A stretch of DNA of 64,000 bases, taken from positions 11,790,974 through 11,854,973 of the forward strand of contig CM063263.1 in the NCBI GenBank assembly GCA_032158295.1. The letters are read 5' to 3'. Each line of letters opens with the position of its first letter. Position 1 is the stretch's first letter. Both the position numbers and the translations under genes were made by a program. Shown here piece after piece: positions 58,130 through 64,000 of this stretch. Below the pieces are notes generated by a model, which was not told the origin of the DNA, did no database searches, and saw only the letters and a program-made list of their open reading frames with translations. This stretch comes from Pycnopodia helianthoides (Eukaryota > Echinodermata > Asteroidea > Forcipulatida > Asteriidae).

Positions 58130-60125
58130 TCCGTACAAATAGCAAACATCAACTAAAAACACACACGGTAAAAAAAAATAAATAAAAAATCACAGTGCCC
58201 ACAAACAAAGCACGTCTTAACCTTTCAAAGCTCAGATTTCCATACAGAAATGCCTGAAAGAAAAAAACAGATAAAAAACAAAATTGAAAAAGTTCCGAAC
58301 CAAAAGGCCGTAAGGACGGCTCGGTTGACGGCCATGGGGATACCCAATGCGCGTTGGGATCACCGGCCCATATGGCACCTTACCGAACCGGAAATTACTC
58401 GTCGAGTTTGTATAGGAATCATCGATTTACTAAGGAAGCGAAAAACTGTTGTAAAAACTTCACCGATGCTTGCTTAATTCATACAGATTTCCATTTTTAA
58501 CGAAAGCTACGAAGAAACGGTCGGTCCAGATGGGTTTACGATAATCCAAAGTATCATATGAAATATTCGTGTCCCACAGGATGTCATTTTCTCTTTAAAA
58601 GAGGTAAAACTAAGTACAAGAAACATTTCGGGTGAGATTGTGCCGTCCCCCCCCCCAAAAAAAAGAAAAAAAAAAAAAAAAAAAGTGGTGGTACACGTGA
58701 TCGCATTTCAATTTTAGAATTCCGGAAAAGTTATACACAATCCTTCCCGGTAATGATCGCAAAGGTTCAAGAAATGTGGGCAAATCTTTTGGACTTTGGG
58801 CAAATCATTTGCAACATTTATATATATTTATTTTTTTATATATTTTTTTAAGCATACTTCTTTCTTTCTTTCTTTATTTTATTTGTTACTAACTAACCTT
58901 TTTTGTATGTTTAATGGCCAAATAAAGAAAAAAAAGATTAAGAATAGGAATATACTATTTTCATTGAGCAAGTTTAAAATTAAAATACAGCTATTTTTGT
59001 CGTCAAAACGAACACAAATCCTATAAAATTGACCTTATTTTCGGAGCTAAAAACCGAAAGAAATCTTTAAACCCACTGTCGGATTGAAATCATTTTGTGC
59101 ATAAAATACAAGCCAAAAATGCCTTCTGTGGCCCGTCCCAGAAGACAAGACGTCCATCCCCCAACAGACCTCATAAAAAACGAAGAGTTTAATAACTCTG
59201 TGGCTACCAGTCCACATGCCTCTAAGAACAGAAGTCTTTCAGGGACAATTTTCGGCTAATCGAAAGGTAAACTCAGGCTCGATTAAGAGGAGGGGGGGGG
59301 GTGCTCATATCCCCCCTCTTCAACCCATCTGTCAAAAAATTCGGCTCCCAGAAAATGTCTGCACTCAGTGGATCGCTTCCGGAAACTCTAGAAAATGGGC
59401 TATGAAAATATTAATGTATACATCGAAATTCACCCCCGTCCGAAGGGTAGCTACACATCGCCCATTACCTCCATATGCCACGTTTTTTGAGCGGGAAACT
59501 ACCGTCTTTACACAGTTCGTGAATGGTGTGTGATTGTGCGGGATGCTCGCGGGTTACAATGCATTTTGAGAGTTCACTCGTTTGCTTCTTGACTTTAAAG
59601 GGCAAGTTTGATATCAATAATTCATCAGTTGAAATAAAATCACTTCAATATATCGCTCTTAAAATAAAATAATAATAATAAATCACCTCTTCTAAGACTG
59701 ACAATTTTTGTAATAAGCTCCTAGATTATCCCAACATTCAAGAATGTTAGTGGTACACAGACACTTTTTCAATAGAAACATTATTAAAGGTCACTTTAAA
59801 TATATCAATATGTTTCTTTAACGTTTACGTTTCCTACAAAATGCACAGCACCACACAGTACTGGCTTGATCACACGTTGACTCCTCTTTTAAAACACCAC
59901 CGATTGAAGTAAACGGTGAAAGGCATCCAAAAGACACGTCGACCCCCACGGACCGACATTACCTTTAATTGCTACAAATCAGTGGCCACTTCTGGTTCAT
60001 GAATATGCAAATGAGCTGGTCTTCTTTTGGGCCCCTCCGATGACGGGGCCGAATTCGATACACAATGAATGGGCCACTGTGTGTACACTCGCGGAAAAGG
60101 TTAGAGGCCGAACGAATCTGCGGCG
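58130..60125. other. Intergenic sequence, no gene seen
   Basis: Basic 75-codon frame at 58250-58477 and a 105-codon frame at 59216-59533 show no recognisable domain. Poly(A)-rich tract at 58650-58684. Confidence 0.45.
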
Positions 60126-60126
60126 G

Positions 60127-60166
60127 GCGGTCGGCCGCTCGGCACACGTGCCGAGTCGCCGACCGC
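60127..60166. repeat. GC-rich imperfect palindrome centred on CACGTG
   Basis: Arms 60127-60145 and 60148-60166 match at 17 of 19 positions. The centre forms the E-box CACGTG (60145-60150). It is the most GC-rich point in an otherwise AT-rich neighbourhood. Confidence 0.8.
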
Positions 60167-60169
60167 GTA

Positions 60170-60800
60170 TTGAGTGAACATCTGTCGTTTATTTGGTTGT
60201 GCGCATCGGCATAGCATCGAACACCCAGCCTAACGCAGCCTGTGATATTGATCTCCGGTACAAGATTTACTGTAGCTAGAATTAGACAGATAATGTATCC
60301 TTATGGATGACAAAATTTGTCAATTTGGATGTTTTTAATTGGAATTACATTTAATTTGGTCTTTGAGAACCCAATTCGGTTATAAAGGCCCTAAGCGCAT
60401 AACATACACACGGATTTTACAGCCATCGCGAAGGGGTGGGTTCCTAACTTGGTTTGTCTTCTGAATTTGACGCGTTCAAACTGTCCATTTTCAGAAAGCA
60501 GCCCCCCAAAACGAGCCCGTCACAACCCAAGAGGAACAGACCCACAATGATAACAATAAACATTATTCGATACTCAGATAGCGGTTACGAATTCAGTCGA
60601 TACTCGAGTCTACACGAGTTGGATATCAAAATATCGACGATTGGATCTGATCAGAATCGCTCATTGCCAACTGAAGGTACGATAGTCAATTTGACCCATA
60701 GTATTATTTGTTGGGACACGTTTACACCCTTTGCAGTAATTTCAAGACACATTATTAAAGGGCACCGTATTGGGCTACTCGGCCATCATTCACCGAGTGC
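60170..60800. other. Intergenic sequence with an unassigned open frame
   Basis: A plus frame of 141 codons (60454-60879) runs into a family A repeat end and has no domain I recognise, so it is not called as a gene. Confidence 0.4.
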
Positions 60801-60801
60801 T

Positions 60802-61164
60802 AAAGGCATAGTATATACCTTTGGTTTTTTGGAACCGTTCGATTGTTTAATCCTATGTAAATGTAGAAAATCACAATAAAACTAACCTGTGGAAATTTCA
60901 TTTCCAAGGTGGTAGCCGAAAATTTGGAGCGGTTAGATCCACGCAGGAAGAATAACTCGTAATTGGAATACACATTCATGCAGAAATGTTTCTCAGAATG
61001 AAGTGTTTTTTTGAATCCCTCTCTTTTTTTAACCACATTCCTTAGAAGGGAATCGTTTCTCAACATATTGTTATAAATTATCAACAGCTGCAGTGATTCT
61101 TACCTAATTAGTTTTTATAGTCAATATTTTGGGGGTAATTACCAAATGTATACCATCCCTTTAA
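60802..61164 (-). repeat. MITE-like family A, diverged full copy
   Basis: Starts AAAGGCATAGTATATACCTT and ends ATACCATCCCTTTAA. The interior is more diverged than in the other full copies. Confidence 0.65.
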
Positions 61165-61354
61165 ACAAGAGTTTTTTGGGGGGAGTGTTGAAATGGACTA
61201 AAATGACACCCATCACCTACCCATTCCCAGTTCTAGTTCAGGCCGTCTCGCCTTATCGGATTTGATGAATGGTCACCAAGATCACCAAGCAGCCTCAAAA
61301 TAAACCAGCACAACCTATATCAACCCCCCCCCCCCAATTAAAAAAAAAAAAAGG

Positions 61355-61580
61355 AGAGCCCCCTATCGCCCAACATCAGAAGTCCGGACCGCCATTCCAA
61401 GGTGAGGGCTACACGTAACTGCTTTGGGCTGTCGAGTGTCGACCCAACCAACTGTCACCAGGGGCACGTTGCCAGCTACTCTTGGGGCTGCAACAGGGTT
61501 ACCCCATTCACACCATATAAGGATGTGGGCATGGGTATCGTCCACTAGGAGCCATGGCTGGTAGAGCAGAATGCACTACC
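61355..61580 (-). repeat. SINE body, reverse copy of the 32930 element
   Basis: GTCACCAGGGGCACGTTGCC, CAGGGTTACCCCATTC and GGCTGGTAGAGCAGAATGCA are complementary to the body at 33050-33240. The tRNA-like head is missing. Confidence 0.65.
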
Positions 61581-61584
61581 TTCC

Positions 61585-63145
61585 CAACTTTAAATCGTGA
61601 AACAGTAAAGCATTCAGTCATTTTATATTTCTCGTTTACTACACCAACTTTGCCAGCCGAACAAAATAAATCCAGACATTATAAAAAGCACATTATAGGG
61701 TATATGGTTTGCCTCTTCGCTTATTCCTACATAAAATTAAACCTTTCTTGATATTACTACATCGGCCTAGCCGAGAATTTCACATCAACTGTCTACGACA
61801 TCAGTGTATACAAGGACCCACAACTGTGAGTCAATCTGAACAACTACATTATTAGTTTGCTTAATTTCCACAAAAAAGGAATACGATTACCAAGCGTCAT
61901 AAATTAAACGATTCGATTTCTAGGTTCTATCACCACATCATGCACCCCCCGTTAATTCATATCACCTTTAAGAACAAATGCAAAGACAAATACAAAATGA
62001 TAACTGTATGATCGAAAAAATAAATTACCCAAAATATAAAAATTATGAACAATTCCCATAATAAATCAAGTTAAGTTTTGATAGACAAGATTTCATGGAA
62101 TGGTCTTTCAGTCTGAATATCATAATTATATATACTTATATCTATTTTGCTTTTTTTTTTTTTACAATATCAAAAGTCATAAAAGTTAAGCTGTGATAAA
62201 CTGATCAATTTTTACACAACGTCATTGTCAATGAATAAAGTAGAAAATAATTCAAAAGCTGGACGATGTATTTCGACTGTCACTGTAGAATTAAAACATT
62301 TAAATAATTATCCTATTACATGTATTTCATTTAACTATATGGTGGAATCAAATCTCTTAATTGATTGAATACAATACAAATAAAGAAGTACGCGTATAAC
62401 GTTACCATGACAACATGGCAAAGAGCATGCAAAGGTCTGAAATGTTTTCCTTTTTCATAAGCTCTTTCCTCAAAAAAGTAGTTTAGTATATCATTTTCAG
62501 AAGTTAACCAAATTTTCGCAGTGTGTCATCAACGGCAGTTTCATGTATCTATCTTTTCTTCTTGATTTGTTTTGCTGTTTAAGTTACTTTCAAATATACA
62601 TACTTTACTTTTAACGCTGGTTGTGAAAGATTTCACCTCAATCACGCAAGAGCCTGGCAAACTCATTTTTAAAAAAGGGGACGGCACACCACCGCCTCGG
62701 AGACACTCAGATCGATACAATCAGTCAAGATAACGATGTGAATTTAAAGTTTAAAACATTTCAAGCGCTAATCAAGAATGCAGATGATGTTGTCTTGTTG
62801 GAGGTTGCCCTCTGAATAAAGCGCGTCACTGGCAAATATGAAATCGATACGAATATCATAAAGACAACGAAAATGCAAAGTCAAGAAATATGAAACTGTC
62901 TCTATCTAACCAACTGGTTTAAAAACATATTTAAAAAAAAAAAAAAAAAATCTGAGAGAAATCATGCAAAAACAAATCTGTACTAGGCTTCTTATACGAT
63001 ATTGGAGAATTGTGTATAATAATTATACAACAAGTACGTGTATATTACTTGCATTGAAGAGTTTTGCATAATCAAATGCATGGTTTTCCTTGGTTTTTTT
63101 TTTAAAGCATGACTTCAGACATCCATCAGTATTAGTATACCCACT
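61585..63145. other. AT-rich intergenic sequence, no gene seen
   Basis: Strongly AT-rich, with homopolymer runs at 62150-62163 and 62933-62951. No exon recognised. Confidence 0.5.
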
Positions 63146-63149
63146 CTCG

Positions 63150-63390
63150 CCCGGCCAACATTCTTGGCTCGGTGGTTTCGTCCCTGCGTTCCACCTCTGT
63201 GAAACCCGGTTTGAACCCCGCCTCGGAGTGGAGCCTTTTTTTCGTGGATTGTGTTTCCAGCCCTTTCGTGATTCTGATGGTTTTCACTGCTGCATGCATC
63301 TATAACTAATTTCATTTTTCAACATTATTCTCTCCACAGGTAACTCCGGGACAATGGGGTTCCTAACTTTCATTACCAGAACGATATAAT
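63150..63390 (+). repeat. SINE family K copy
   Basis: Head TTGGCTCGGTGGTTTCG, B box GGTTTGAACCCC, body TCGTGGATTGTGTTTCCAGC and tail CTTTCATTACCAGAACGATA. Confidence 0.65.
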
Positions 63391-63391
63391 A

Positions 63392-64000
63392 ATAACAATT
63401 AGAGTGGATATAAACTGAAAATTAGGCCAGTGAATGTTTGCTCGGTTGAATACACAGTAAAGCATTGGTTACAACCGACTTTCAAGTATTCAAAATCTCA
63501 CTAAACCCAAACCACTGACCCATCACCACACGAAAAAGCCAAAAACTTCCCCAAAACATGTTACTTTCAAACACAAACTTTTCATGATATTTGTCACAGC
63601 TCTGTACTCGTGCCCGAGTACAATGATTCACTCTCACAGTACACAACATTTGACCCTCCCGTAGCCTTTATATCATTTGGCGATACCAGCTGATTCGTAA
63701 ATACATGTAATAAGCTCCATTTTAAATCGGTCTCTGTCAATTTACTAGTTTACAATTAGAAATTTACAAGTATGCCAACCACCGAAGAATATATATATGT
63801 TTTTTCCCCCAAAGCAAACGATCTTTACTTCACTACGCAAGGCACGCTGAAATCGCTGTAATTTTGGCAAGGCTTAAGGAACACACGTTGCTTTTTAGTA
63901 AGCTTACTTGCAGGTACATGTAGAGTATACATCCTCATATAATGTTTTTATTACAACTTCCCGAAAATGCACAACTATGGACTTCATACCAGCCTGTTTA
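63392..64000. other. Right edge, no gene seen
   Basis: AT-rich unique sequence without recognisable exon or repeat. Confidence 0.5.

Noticed and set aside
58250..58477. Basic 75-codon frame (MPERKKQIKN...)
   Set aside because: No recognisable domain or promoter; length is within chance expectation.
60454..60879. 141-codon frame on plus
   Set aside because: The 3' part is a family A repeat end and the rest has no recognisable domain; the initiation context and splice sites are not convincing.

Overview
The window is eukaryotic nuclear DNA from an animal. It is AT-rich, genes are split by GT-AG introns, and most of the sequence is intergenic and packed with short non-autonomous repeats. The two genes that can be identified are a rhodopsin-class neuropeptide receptor of the kisspeptin/galanin/allatostatin-A group and a NeuroD bHLH factor. 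Together with the repeat landscape (tRNA-headed SINEs, palindromic MITE-like elements beginning TTAAAGG) they suggest a marine deuterostome, most likely an echinoderm such as a sea star. That taxonomic call is inference; nothing here fixes the species.

Layout. 1-2000: repeat-rich 5' flank. 2035-5919 (+): a complete four-exon peptide GPCR of 386 residues. 5920-10217: a repeat-filled gap between two convergent genes. 10218-11378 (-): the NeuroD coding exon, 386 residues, with a 3' splice site just upstream of its start codon. A TATA-type promoter and a non-coding first exon for NeuroD can be proposed near 14.35-14.65 kb, with a run of GTTGCTA/TAGCAAC sites behind it. 15-54.5 kb: no recognisable coding sequence, only repeat copies separated by unique and sometimes GC-richer islands that could be regulatory. 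54.84-55.02 kb (+): a CCAAT/TATA-like promoter and a first coding exon with a perfect Kozak context that encodes a signal peptide and ends in a splice donor. Its later exons were not found. 55-64 kb: more repeats and unique sequence.

At least a dozen dispersed repeat families recur (called A to N here). None carries a recognisable transposase or reverse transcriptase. The most interesting are three copies of a palindromic ~145-bp element (E) with an inward-facing pair of CTCF-like cores, placed before the GPCR, after the GPCR and downstream of NeuroD; a family (F) rich in GGTCA/TGACC palindromes, one copy of which is expanded into a 51-bp minisatellite; and a perfect 36-bp inverted repeat with a 6-nt loop inside the proposed NeuroD intron. 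The best poly(A) signals for both identified genes lie inside repeat copies.

Both named genes belong to neuroendocrine programmes (peptide signalling and neuronal differentiation). Their convergent adjacency could be chance; no functional link is visible in the sequence.
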